Of a DNA stretch of 64,000 bases, positions 35,777 through 46,869 are shown in pieces. The position numbers and the translations under genes are program-made. This DNA is from Monocercomonoides exilis (lineage: Eukaryota; Preaxostyla; Oxymonadida; Polymastigidae): NCBI GenBank assembly GCA_001643675.2, contig LSRY02000067.1, positions 2,501-66,500 of the forward strand, written 5' to 3'. Each line of letters starts with the position of its first letter. Position 1 is the stretch's first letter. The notes beneath the pieces were generated by a model. It was not told the origin of the DNA and made no database searches. It was given only the letters and a program-made list of their open reading frames with translations.

Positions 35777-37050
35777 TTAAAGCAAACAGTTCAAAATTTT
35801 TAAAAGAATATGAAATAAAAATAAAAATAAACAATTTATTATAAATTGATAATATTTCTTTGTTAAATAAAAAGAAAATGAACACAAACATTTATACCAA
35901 TCTTCTCCATCACCAACATTGATCCGTCTGAAATTCTGTTCTTTTATCTCGCTGAGCTCAGAATATCCTCCACCCTTTACTCTCTTCACTTTTTTGAAAT
36001 CCTTCTTTTTTGAAAATTTTGTCAATTTTGTTTGCTATAAGCCAAGTTTCACCAAAGATAGACGTTTTCATTTACAAGTCTCATAAAGCTTGCTGCACTG
36101 GGCGCGTCCAACTTCGCCTCTTCGACTGTTTCCTTGTCCTGTGACGTGAACTGAGTCTGCTTTTCATTCGCAATCCTCTTTGGCAATATGATAAACTTCT
36201 ACGCCTGTGTTTCTACCCCGCTCGAATCAGACAGCAACAAATCCAACTCAGACTGGTAGATTCCACTGAAGCTTCCATTTCCCCTCTTTTCTGCTGCTTC
36301 CACCACATTCTTCTCTATCTGGTCCGTGTTATCGCAAAATTCCAACCACACGAAGCTTCCATACTCTCTTCCATTGTGCCTGTCCATGCAGCGCAGGAAG
36401 CGGCACTTTCAAGAGATCTTCGCAATGGTGCCTGTAAATAAGATGAGCGGGTCATTCGCCTCAAATTTCTCATCCGTTACCAACGACCGGCCATTCCAAA
36501 TCGAGTTCTCATTCTGTTCATAGAACAGATTCATTTTCACATCCTACACCACACACGAAACAAACAGTGAGCATTCGATGTTAACCTGAGGAATCTCAGG
36601 AGCCCACTCCTACTACTGCTTCCTCCGAAATAAATCTATCGCGAACTGAGGGTCAGACGAAGGCCTCGGTGATGGAGCGCACAGAAAGCTGTCGCGAAAA
36701 GCACACAAAGTATTCTGTTCATGTTGCGAGTATTGGATGACGTTAAGCTCCTCCATTTCTGCGTCTGCTCCGTCACTCCCATCAAACCTCCTTTGCTCTA
36801 CAAGCACTGTCAGCGCACCTTCCTCTCCTTCTCTTCCCGGATTATCGACCCTTTGCCTCTCTTTCTTCTTCTTCTTCAGCAGCAATTGTAATTAGCAGAT
36901 ATTGTCAATTTCGTATTTATTGTTCTCTTAAATTGAACCAACTTCAGCTGAATATGTTTTGTGACTGGACCAGGAAAAAGATCCATATGTTTCATCTGCA
37001 TTTGCTGCTTTTTTTTTACAACTTCCATCGATAACAAGCTTGGTCCCATT
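35777..37050 (-). pseudogene. Unrecognised gene remnant with in-frame TAG codons
   Basis: The minus strand is protein-like over about 1.1 kb: GSDGADAEMEELNVIQYSQH, FRDSFLCAPSPRPSSDPQFA, VKMNLFYEQNENSIWNGRSL, FEANDPLILFTGTIAKIS, REYGSFVWLEFCDNTDQIEK, ELDLLLSDSSGVETQA, ETVEEAKLDAPSAASFMRL, a plausible GTAAATG..TTATAG intron near 36,030-36,080, then GYSELSEIKEQNFRRINVGD. The reading continues in one frame through TAG-TAG, TAG, TGA and TAG. No family is recognised. The upstream end (to about 37,050) is uncertain. Confidence 0.45.
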
Positions 37051-38251
37051 CTGCTCGTGCTGTTCTATGAAGATAACAATCCACCGGAAATCAAAGCATT
37101 TTTTATTCCTTCACCTCCTTCGTCTCTCTCTCTTCTGCTCAAAAGAAAGCCATCGTCCATTTTTCCTAAATCTCCCGCTTCGCCTCCACAGTCAGCTCAT
37201 TCTCTGGGAATCTTTTCATTCATCTTCTTCTTGTCTTTCTCCTTAGTTGATATCTTCTCAAACATTCGAGTTAGTTCGTTGTGGAAATTCTCCGGAGCTG
37301 CAACATGCTTTGCATTCTCTTCTTCTTCTTCTTTTCTTCTTCTTCTTCTTTTCTTCTTCTTCTTCTTCATTCCTTTCTGTTATTCCATTTTCCATCATTT
37401 TCTTTTCGTGAAGGCATTAAAGGAAGGTTTGTTTTCATCAAAAAACCAGAAATTGGAAGAAGAAGAAGAAGAAGAAGAATAGGAAGACGAAGACGAAGAG
37501 GAAGAAGAAGAAGTGAAAGAAGACTTTTTATCATTTTCTTTAAGAAGTTTGTTGGTAATTTTGATAATATCGAAAAGAAGAAGAAAGAGAAGGAGAAGAT
37601 AAAGATTGCGGAAAACAGCAGACGAACGGAATAATGTGAAAAGGTTGCTTTATCGTTGTGCTGAGAGAGCAAGCATATAAGGTGATTGTTTATGAAGGTG
37701 AGAGACGAAGAATAGGAAGGCAAAGAGGAAGAGGAAGACGATGAAACAAATTAACAAAATGAACACATTCTGAATTTCGTGGAGAAAAAGAAGACTGAAA
37801 GGAAGAGAAGACGACTACGATAAAGACGAAGGAAACGAATATGAAGAAGAGGAAGAAGAAGAATTATACGAGCAAAAAATGGATTTGAAGACATTTTCAG
37901 GAGGAGTTGAATGCATTGTTGTGGCGCAATCGGAATAAGTCATATTTGAAAATCTCAGCAAATAGGAAAAAGTGAAATCCTCGTGATGCAAAAGAAGAAT
38001 ATTATATCGCATCAGCGTTGTGGATGAATGAAATGTTGAAGCTTCAAACTGGTGCATGATTGAAATAGTTAAATTTCAAATGACTAAGAAGAATAAGAGC
38101 ATGAAGACTCAAATTCTATTTGATATTTGACGTCTGTTATAAGCATCAAATGTTCACTATATTGAAATGCGAACAAAATTGTTGTTCTGTCACTGAACAC
38201 AATGAATCTCCTTATAAAAATTCGATGAAGAAGATGCTGTTTCAGATGCAT
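37051..38251. other. Low-complexity and AT-rich DNA left of the large element
   Basis: CTT-rich then GAA-rich tracts (37,300-37,520 and 37,840-37,870) with compositional frames only. No gene is supported. It forms the left flank of the 9.2-kb element. Confidence 0.5.
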
Positions 38252-38855
38252 TTCTGAAAGATGAATTATTATTCTTTCATTTTCACTGATATTCCATCTC
38301 GGGCCGACAAATTATTTATGAAAAAAATCGTATTGGTTGCTATTATTGCAGCTTTTTTAATAGAAATAAAATGAGAATATGGTTCAAATACATTAATTGC
38401 TTTGCGCTTTGCTCACAAAAATATCCACATGAAAATTAATGCATATTTATTTTTGACACAATAAAATACAAAAAATTATAAATACGTTCCATTTTCCTGA
38501 AAATATGTGAAATTAAAAATCTCGATCACAAAAGTGGTCACTAATTTATCTTCGGATTTTGCAACAAACAGACATTAAAAGATGTGGGGAAGCTGTCTGC
38601 GTGGAAATCTGAGAAAAAATTAGTGACCACTTTTGTGATCGCCAGTCATTTAGAAAAACACTTTTATTAAGGTTCTCATCAGATTTGATCCGTTGAACGA
38701 TCGGAACTATTATAAAACTGAAAATTAAAATGACTGGCGATCACAAAAGTGGTCACTAATTTTTTCTCAGATTTCCGCACAAACCGCTTCCCCACATCTT
38801 TTAATGTCTGTTTGTTGCAAAATCTTAAGATAAATTAGTGACCACTTTTGTGATC
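38252..38855 (+). repeat. Left terminal inverted repeat
   Basis: 604 bp. The outer 270 bp is AT-rich and begins TTCTGAAAGATGAATTATTA. The inner 335 bp contains GATCACAAAAGTGGTCACTA four times in alternating orientation: two roughly 120-bp palindromic units in inverted order around a 100-bp spacer that itself begins GCCAGTCATT and ends AATGACTGGC. Confidence 0.95.
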
Positions 38856-39334
38856 ATTATTTAGTAAATGAATAAAATTGAATTTATTTTTTTTTTCTTT
38901 ATTTGAATTTTTTAATGACAATGATTTAATAACTTTTTCACACATTGACATTGGTTCTTTGGAGTTATTGCTGATGATGAAATTTCGAAATAATTTTTCA
39001 TTTATTAAAATTATTGAATGAATTTCTGAATAATTGATTTTTTATTTCATTTTTTCTTATCTGTGAAATCAACAAACTTGCATTTGAAATTTTCACTCAA
39101 AAATGACGCTTTGTCATTAATGAAATTGCATGTGCTTTTTCCCTTTAAAAATTTAAAAAATCCCAATTATGTCTTTTACGAAACCTCAATCAACTCTTAA
39201 TTCAAAATGCAAAGTTTTATGGAATGAAATTGAACGCATCGGTGGAGATGACGTTGATTCATTGCTTGTCTATTTGTTTTACACTTACAGGCAATCATCT
39301 TCAGTTATAAACAATTTGCTGAAGTCATTGAACG

Positions 39335-39436
39335 GTTTGATTTTTATTTTTTGAATTTTTATATAGAAAATTTTCTGAATTGTCATCCTTGTCATTTTCT
39401 TATTTTTTTGTTTATTATTTATTTTTTTTCTAACAG
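39335..39436 (+). other. Phase-1 intron in copy 1
   Basis: 102 bp, GTTTGATTTT..TCTAACAG. It joins LN-E to YHIKLL at the position shared by all three copies. Confidence 0.8.
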
Positions 39437-39664
39437 AATATCACATAAAGCTGCTGGAAGACCTGTCTGTGGTGTACAACAAATCTCCGTTGCACACTCA
39501 GACAACAATGCTACAGGCGTTGTGTAGAAACACATCATTATCCGATTTACAAGACTATGGATATGATGTGATAGAAGGCAAATTTATTTACGCGAAACAA
39601 ACATTAAAGAAAAACCAAGGATTTATCATCCCTCCTGAAAAACCTCATCTTCCGTTTTGCAAAA

Positions 39665-39717
39665 GTGGTTTGAATTTTCTAATATTTTTTATCAAATAAT
39701 TTTCTCTGTTTATTTAG
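39665..39717 (+). other. Second intron in copy 1
   Basis: 53 bp, GTGGTTTG..TATTTAG. It joins PFCK-S to LNEQDW in frame. An open frame also reads straight through it, so it could be retained. Confidence 0.7.
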
Positions 39718-40138
39718 GTTTGAATGAACAGGACTGGGAAAAGGGCAACAACTGGATGTTGGCCCATTCCACCGAAGCCTCCACTTCTCTCCAATCAGCA
39801 AAGAAAAAGCAGCGAACTGAGCCAGATTACGCTCGATATATCGATGAATCTGCTTGGGATGAAGAAATAATTACTGAAAATTCTGCTTCCAATAAAAAAC
39901 AATACTCTTCTTCTTCAACATCATTACAACAAAATAAAAAATCAAATGTCGTTTCAGAAAATAATTCTTCATCAACAAATACTTCACTTTCTCAACCTGT
40001 TGATACACCAATCAGCACTCCAATAAGGAGAGAAAGGGAGTCAACAAAAAGAAAAACAAACAAATCATGTCATAAGCGTTATTCTTCTCCTTCGCCCATC
40101 CCAATTCACAAATTCTTCAAAACAAAAAAATCATCAAC

Positions 40139-40266
40139 TTCTTCTTCTCCACCTCCTCCTCCATCTTCTTCTTATTCTTCTTCCTCTTCTTCCTCTTCCT
40201 CTTCTTCTTCCTCTTCTTCCTCTTCCTCTTCTTCTTCCTCTTCTTCCTCTTCTTCCTCTTCTTCCT
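40139..40266 (+). repeat. In-frame serine-codon microsatellite
   Basis: TCTTCT/TCC tract inside the linker of copy 1, encoding a poly-Ser run between the N-terminal and protease domains. Confidence 0.9.
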
Positions 40267-43024
40267 TAACTCCTCATTCATCCTCATCTTCAATAAAAAT
40301 AAAAAGAAAAGAGACAATCAATTCTTCTCCAGCAGATGAAGCAATTTCATCTTTTAACAACGAAAATATTTGGGTGAGTGGTCAACTAACGGAATATGTC
40401 ACTTCACCCACTCTTATTCCTCCTCGCGCATTCCAAAATCTTTTCTCATCTTTCACAAAAGAGAACAACACTTCAGCACAACTACCAAATTCAAAATGCA
40501 TGTCAAGCGACAATTCAACAAATATTGATTCATTAATTTCTTCTTCATCCAAAGCAACAGCAATTGATTTTAAATCCACACCTAATATTCCATTAAAAAC
40601 AACAAAAGGGTTAGCAAATCTTGGAAACACATGTTACTTGGCATCTCTTTTTCAGTGTTTTTCTTCAATCACTTCACAAAAGCCAACGATCTTCACAAAA
40701 TCACATTCAAACAAGACTTTATCTTCTCAAATTTTGAGTATTTGCAGACAAATCCTTAAAGATAAATCAAAAGTGCATGCATGGATCCCATCGTTTGTCA
40801 GAAGATGGGAAAAATTTTGTGGATACGGAAGCAAGCAGCAGCAGAATGTGTCAGAAGCATTCGATAATCTTCAAAAACTATTTGAAAAAGACGGATTATT
40901 AAAGCATGATAGTTTTAATCCGGTTATAGTTTCACACAGGAAATGCGTCAAATGTCATAAACTCACATCACAAATCGATGAAATCGAAAACAACGTAATC
41001 ATCAATTCTTCATCTACTCACAATGGTTTATCTTCTCTATTTTCAACTGAAATACTAGATGGAAAAAACAGCGTAAATTGCGATGAGTGCAAAGAAAAAT
41101 GCTGCGCAGCTCGGTGGGAGGTAATGATTTCATTTCCAGAGGTTCTAACCCTCTCTCATGAATGTGCTGATCTTGCCAGTTCTCCACCTTCTCGAACACT
41201 TTTAATCGAGACTGACATACCAGACAAACATTCATTTTGCAAAGGATTTGCAAATGAAAAAGATTCAACATTTCACAAACACAATAAAGAAACATCATTC
41301 TATCATTTCATTGGCCAAGTTCTTCACAAACAGTTTGATAACAGTAATGGTCATTACATTGCTGTTGTGGAAAGAAAGAAAGGAATTAGAAAGATGTGGA
41401 TCACCTGTAACGATGATGATATTAAAGAATTTGATAGTTACAATTGGACAAAGACTTGGAAAGAACTTTGCGCACAGGGTTACACTCCTTCACTTTCATT
41501 CTACGTTAAAGAAAACTCACTATCTACACATCCAACTATTCAATTTGGTGGTTCATATGTTTCTTCCTCCTCTTCTCAATCTCCAAATATAAACAACACA
41601 AACACAGATTCAACTCCATCGTCATCATTCATCACACCACCTCCTCGAACAACTTCCATTTCACAACTTTCTTCATCAATTACATCTTCATATGGATTGG
41701 AAGCACTAAAAGAAATAAGAAAGAAAACGGGCATCTTTTCTCCCAACGAAAAGAGATTAATCTTCAAGCCCAAGACTAAATTATGGAAAGAGTTTACAGA
41801 AGAAACAAACATCAAAGTTTCTCTGTCACACTTCTACAAACTAACTACCAACTTCTCGAAAGCGAAAAGGCGTACAGATCTTTGTGGAATGTGCGAGAAA
41901 CTCAATTATCTGGAAAACAAATTGAAGTCATCGCAAAACAAAAATGGACTTTCTCCTGCAGAATTTCAGACTCTTAAACTTCTTCGTCAACACCGACTTG
42001 TTGCTGAAATGCAACGAAAACACTATCAATCAACTGTTGATGATTTGAAAGAGGGAGAAGCAGTCTTTGTCTTCGACTTCAAAGAGAAATGGAAACTCCC
42101 TATTAGAAAGAACCAACTTCAACAAGAATTCTTCAACTATCAACAAGTTTCTCAATTCACAATCATCTCACTTCAAAAAAAAATAATCAACCAATTAAAA
42201 GAACATTCAACTTCTTCTCCGACTGCCTCTCAAATGATCACAGATTTGTTATTGAGTGTCTGGAATCTGTGATCAAAAGGCACTTCTTCACAGACACTCA
42301 CGCTTTTAAGTTCATCTGCGATTCGGGTCCTCAAAACCGAAATCGCTTCCTTCTTCACTTCATCCTCTCCAAACAATCAAAACTTTTGAAAAAGAAAAAC
42401 ACTCAACTCAACTTCTTCGCTGAGCACCATGGAAAAAATATCTGTGATAGTGAATTTGGTGCGTTAGTGAATGCAATCGACAACAATCTTTCGACTGAAC
42501 ACATCACCACACTTCATGATTTGATCAACTTCTTCGAAAACAACATGAATAATTCGACATCAGCTTCTTCAACTTCTCAAAAAACATTTTCTCAACATCA
42601 TCATCAAACTCTTCACCATCTTCAACATCTGTCAATAACTTTGAACATGAGAGGTACTTTGAAGAATATGTGCCGTCTCAACAAATCTCATGGCCGTCAT
42701 TGTCAGTCCCTCATATGAAGGACTACTTGTATTTTGAGCGCAAGGGCTCATTTGTCTGTGCTTCAGCTGTTGGATATCTTCCTCAACGCTCTCTGGTTGC
42801 CCTCGAATCTTCGACAATGAAAGAAAAAATCCAAAGATCAAGAAAGTCATTTCACTCTGATATCACATCATCTAACTCTTCTCTTCTTTCTCAATCTTCT
42901 CAAGATCTTTTTTCAAGGAGATTTGAGCTTCTTCTTGACTCTTCTTCTATTAATGAATCTCAACATTGTTCTTTTGGTGTCCCCTATTAAGAAACTAGTT
43001 GTTGTGTATGCTTAGCTGGCACTC

Positions 43025-43125
43025 TATCGGAAGGGTGCTGGACATGACTGTTCGTATTAGATATTGCAGCCTTCGGGCTGCTTTATCCGGACCTGGATAC
43101 GACGAACAGCCTCCCAGGTGCACAA
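43025..43125 (+). ncRNA. Candidate structured RNA or DNA hairpin cluster
   Basis: Just past the copy 1 stop codon. An outer stem pairs CTGTTCG (43,048-43,054) with CGAACAG (43,103-43,109). It encloses GCAGCC-TTCG-GGCTGC (43,066-43,081, a UUCG tetraloop hairpin) and TATCC-GGACCT-GGATA (43,084-43,099). Flanking TGCTGG and CCAGGTGCA can extend the base. It is GC-richer than its surroundings. It is not a tRNA and fits no ribozyme consensus I know. It may be a 3' UTR element of the transposon. Confidence 0.4.
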
Positions 43126-43823
43126 TAGTTAGAATCCGATTGTTTTCTTGTGCTTTTTGTCCCTATATTGTCCCTGTAATTAAATATGTCATTGTCCCTA
43201 TTATTATTGTATTTATCGAGATTCATTAATAGAGAGAGTTGTGAGGGAATTCATTGATCTTTGGGAAAGGTTTTTGGAAGGGAGAGTTGTTGAGAGTGCG
43301 ACGTGATGTTTCATCATTGTATCTGTTTTTTTTCTTTGTCGGATTTGATCTTTTTGAGTCAAAGTTAGAGAAATATCAGAAAGTGTAGAGTGGATAAAAA
43401 ACAGATGGAAATTAGACAAGTTAGTTTTTGAACTTTTTATATAAGAATTCTTTTTTGTTTGGAATTGTCTTTGATACCATGAATTTGTTGAAATAGAACT
43501 GTTTTTTCTCATATCTTTTATTGTTCAAAATTGTTGATATTAAGTTGATATTTGGTGATTGCTTAATGATTATATGATTGAATTATGTTTTATTGAAAGT
43601 TGATGAATCTGATTCGAAATTTTCTGACTGTTTTCAATTTTATTTATGATTTATATCATGAAGAACTTTTTGTTTTTTAATGTCATTTTGATAGGTGAAC
43701 GATTGTTATTATTAAACGTATTTTTTATTCATTTCACAAAGTTCATTTTTCCACAATTTTGCAAAAAATAAAATCTGAACATATCAAACAAAATGGAAAA
43801 AAAATTGACTGTAAATATAATTG

Positions 43824-43857
<34 letters not shown>
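43126..43857. other. 3' non-coding part of the large element
   Basis: AT-rich. It contains repeated TTGTCCCT phrases at about 43,159-43,201 and ends in a (TA)n tract plus TTAA, the landing site of the nested element. Confidence 0.5.
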
Positions 43858-44397
43858 CCCTGGGTGACGTGAGGGAAAAAATACTCCACGTCCGTCACCA
43901 GTTTTCCACTTGCAAAAAAAAAAAAAAAAAGGAGAGAGAGAGAGAAGGTTTATATTTTAATATATATATAATTCTTTATTTCATCATTCAGCCAAAATCT
44001 CATGAATTTTTTTATTGAAAGAAATCTTTTGAATAATGAAACCCATAATAATATGATAAGGTTTTGATCCATGCTTTGATTATCATCTTGTGAGAAATAC
44101 ATATGTCTAACATAACGGTGTAATGTTTCTTTTTCGTGGTTTTGTCTTATTATTATTTCATCTCAATTGATTGAATCCAAACAAATGTTTATTCAATACT
44201 TATGTGAAAATAGCCCAACTGTCTGAAAGCAATTGCATTGTTAACAATCAGACCAAGAATAAACCTGAAAAGTTAACAGGTGTGCAATGTACTTGTGTTT
44301 GAACACTGATGAGTGGATTTCTTTCTTTGTTTTTTGTTTTTCGAAGTATTATTTTCTAAGCTGTTGCGTTGTTTAAACAATGGGAAAAAAAACATGC

Positions 44398-45530
44398 AGA
44401 TAATCATTGAAATGAATGAAGTTATGTGGGAAATGGAACGAAAAGAATTTGAATCCGTTTTTGCCGCAGAGATGCTCGATAAAATGGATGAAATGATTGG
44501 CGAAGGGAAACTCTCGACAGGGAATTCTATTGTGTTATTAAAAAATATGCAGCGTTGCTAAGCAATGAAGTGCCTGAATATCTAAAGTTTTGAAAATTCT
44601 TCGTTAAACGAAAGATTTTGAAGAAAGATTTTTGAAGAAAAAAAGAAGAAAGTTAAGAACGAAAAGCTTTTGGTTGAACTTTGCGAATGCCAGTTACTCT
44701 TATCTGCTTCTTTCCACCAAAACTGAAACAAATTTGTGTGCCTTGCCTTCTGAAAGTTGCGTTGAAGAAAAAGGAATCCAAGGAAACCCAAAAAGAAATG
44801 GAAATATCTTTGCTAGCACTGAGCAATATTGTATTAAGTGTATGCTTATTTCTATTTCATTTTTGAAGTTATTGATTTTTTCCGATTTTTATTAGGAAGT
44901 GCCAAAAGAGCAATATCTGAATGAAATTAAAGAGCTGATCAAAAATCATCAGAAATATCTCAACCTCACTCAACTTGTGTATCAATCAGCTTGGGAGTTT
45001 TAAATTGATTGATTTTTCAAAGATAGAAATTTGGAAGATGCGATTGAAAATGAACTCCATTTTGCGAGAGAGGCAACAAGAGGGCTGGAAGAATTGGTTG
45101 CATGCATTGATTGGAAGAGAGAGAAAGAAGAAGAAATAGGAGCAAAAACTAAAGAAGTGGAAATAATTGTGAGATGGCTTGAAGTGATTATGTCTTTTTT
45201 TATTTGAAACTGAATTTCGAAACGAAGAATATTTTAGACTAATCAGCAGCAATGTTTGGGTGTTAAGAAAATCAAAAGCTATTTTTTTTGTGGAATTTGC
45301 AGGAAACGCATTTGGTACATAAGAGCAGAAGTGTATTATAGAGCCATTAAGATTGACAACTTGTTGAAAGAATGAGCTGTTGAAGCTGTTTTGGATGAAA
45401 TTCAACAATCAGCATTAATAGGCAAAAGCGCAAATTATTGTTTGAAATTCTTTCTGAATATTACAAGTCGATTGAAAGAAGATAAGAATGATGAAATAAA
45501 TGATGTGAAAAGATAATCAATAAAAAGAAG
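44398..45530 (+). pseudogene. Helical-repeat family pseudogene inside the piggyBac-like element
   Basis: Starts MQIIIEMNEVMWEMERKEFE and continues EMLDKMDEMIGEGKLSTGNS with IVLLKNMQ. After frame breaks come NEKLLVELCEC (about 44,660), CVPCLLKVALKKKE (about 44,736-44,777), an intron-like GTGTATGC..TTATTAG at 44,836-44,895 in the family position, then EVPKEQYLNEIKELIKNHQK, LTQLVYQSAWEF and REATRGLEELVACIDWKREK. The 3' part dissolves after about 45,200, although SRLKEDKNDEI is visible near 45,465. Clearly dead. Confidence 0.8.
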
Positions 45531-46500
45531 ACATTTGAAAAGATTGATAAAAAGAAATATGAAGATGAATTCGTTTGCTTTCAAGAAATATTTTATTTTT
45601 TTCACAGAAAGAATTGTATTGTTTTTGATTGCAATTAAGTATTTCTTCATGAAAAAAAAAGATTGACGAAATGAGAAACAATTCATTTTGAAACCTAACC
45701 TTTTTGTTTGTTTGTTTGTTTTTTTTATCATTTCACAAAATAGAAAATATTTATTTTATGTTTTGATAATTGCTATTTTTTATTGTTTCAAATAAATAGA
45801 GCGAAATGATAACAACATAACAAAGAAAAAACAAAACAACATGTTTTTTTAAACTTTCTCATTTTCTTTGACTCTTCAAAGACAATTTTCCTCAAAAAAT
45901 TGTTGCATTTGCCTTCATTGATTTGTTTGTTTTTGAATTATTTCTTTTGCAACTCATATTATTTATATGCCTTTTCTCTTCTTCGATTGCAATTTCAATG
46001 CATCCAGACAGAAAGCCTGCAACCGCTTTGCCCACTATCAAAAATCATTTTTTGACTTTATGAAAGCTAATATGATTCTTTTCGTTGTCTTATTTATAAA
46101 AAGAACCTATTTTCATATGTAATGTTTGTGATAGTTCTGTATGAGAGCAAAAAACGAAGAAAGATGACATTTAATAAAAATTAGTTTTGTTTTGTCCCAA
46201 TGATGATCGTCATATCGTGTGTGGAGAACAGTTTAATGAGTTAATCAAATAATGAACAATTCAGCGACTTAAGCATCAAATTCGCTTCTTCAAAGCAAAT
46301 ATTTGGAAAATGTTCTATCATAGAAAATTCTCCTCCTTGATTTTTGGTTTAAATTCTGATCATTTGTGAAAATATGAGAATAAATAAAAATTACATGAAT
46401 TGTAATGGTTGTGACAATTAGAAAAAATAAAAAACTCTCATTTTCAAATCTTGACAAGTTTGTTCAATTCTTATGCTCCTTTTAATGTCTTTTTCGTATA
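45531..46500. other. AT-rich interior of nested element
   Basis: No coding potential recognised between the pseudogene and the right subterminal repeats. Confidence 0.5.
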
Positions 46501-46514
46501 AATGACTGGAATTG

Positions 46515-46754
46515 ACTTTTGACGTCACTGACTTCAGTGACGTGCCAAAAATCCGATCACCGCTTACACGTCAGTAAAAAATTCATAATGGAAAATTTGA
46601 TTTTCAATATTTACAAAAAAATTATTTTGGAAAATATTCATTTTTTTTGAAACAATAAAACAATAATGTTGGTTTTGCTTTGTGACGTGGAAATTTTTGT
46701 CACGTCCGTCAAAAATCGAAAACTTCACGTCAGAAGTCAGTACGTCACCCAGGG
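46515..46754. promoter_or_regulatory. Subterminal TGACGT/ACGTCA motif cluster of nested element
   Basis: TGACGTCA (about 46,519), TGACGT (about 46,539), ACGTCA (about 46,568), GTGACGTG (about 46,682), CACGTCCGTCA (about 46,701), CACGTCA and the terminal ACGTCA. The left end has GGTGACGTG and CACGTCCGTCACC within 50 bp. Repeated short motifs at both ends are what subterminal transposase-binding sites look like. Confidence 0.5.
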
Positions 46755-46803
<49 letters not shown>

Positions 46804-46869
46804 CAAAATTAAATACAAAAACCAACAAAAAATTAACATTTCATAAAAATATGTCTATTAGAGAATCTC

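Larger units (their letters stand above)
39169..42990 (+). pseudogene. Copy 1: ubiquitin-specific protease-DDE transposase fusion, frameshifted
   Basis: Exons 39,169-39,334, 39,437-39,664 and 39,718-42,990; about 1,220 residues if intact. Residues 1-131 are the shared N-terminal domain. A low-complexity linker with a poly-Ser run follows. The peptidase C19 (USP) domain lies at about residues 428-730. Its Cys box is GLANLGNTCYLASLFQCF (Cys codon 40,632), its His box is NSNGHYIAVVERK (His codon 41,352), an NDDDI motif follows at 41,409, and the CVKC and CDEC knuckles look like the USP zinc finger. All catalytic residues are present. The DDE part has AKRRTDLCGMC, FDFKEKW (Asp 42,075), CDSGPQNRN (Asp 42,320) and AEHHGKNICDSEFG (Glu 42,422, Asp 42,446). 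Frame changes near 42,200 and 42,590 split the DDE part. The protease region is unbroken, so a truncated deubiquitinase could still be made. Confidence 0.85.
43858..46754. mobile_element. Nested piggyBac-like non-autonomous element with TTAA flanks
   Basis: Perfect 13-bp terminal inverted repeats, CCCTGGGTGACGT at 43,858-43,870 and ACGTCACCCAGGG at 46,742-46,754. Each is flanked by TTAA (43,854-43,857 and 46,755-46,758) inside a split (TA)n tract. TTAA duplication plus CCC ends is the piggyBac signature. The 2.9-kb interior has no piggyBac transposase frame; it holds a decayed helical-family gene and AT-rich DNA. It sits between the copy 1 gene and the right inverted repeat of the larger element, so it inserted later. 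Confidence 0.8.

Noticed and set aside
38242-38255. Target-site duplication for the 9.2-kb element
   Set aside because: The flanks (AGATGCAT and GTATGTCT) do not match beyond chance; no duplication is claimed.
43003-43130. tRNA or known ribozyme in the hairpin cluster
   Set aside because: No tRNA cloverleaf or T-loop signature and no hammerhead core (CTGATGA..GAAA); kept only as an unassigned structured element.
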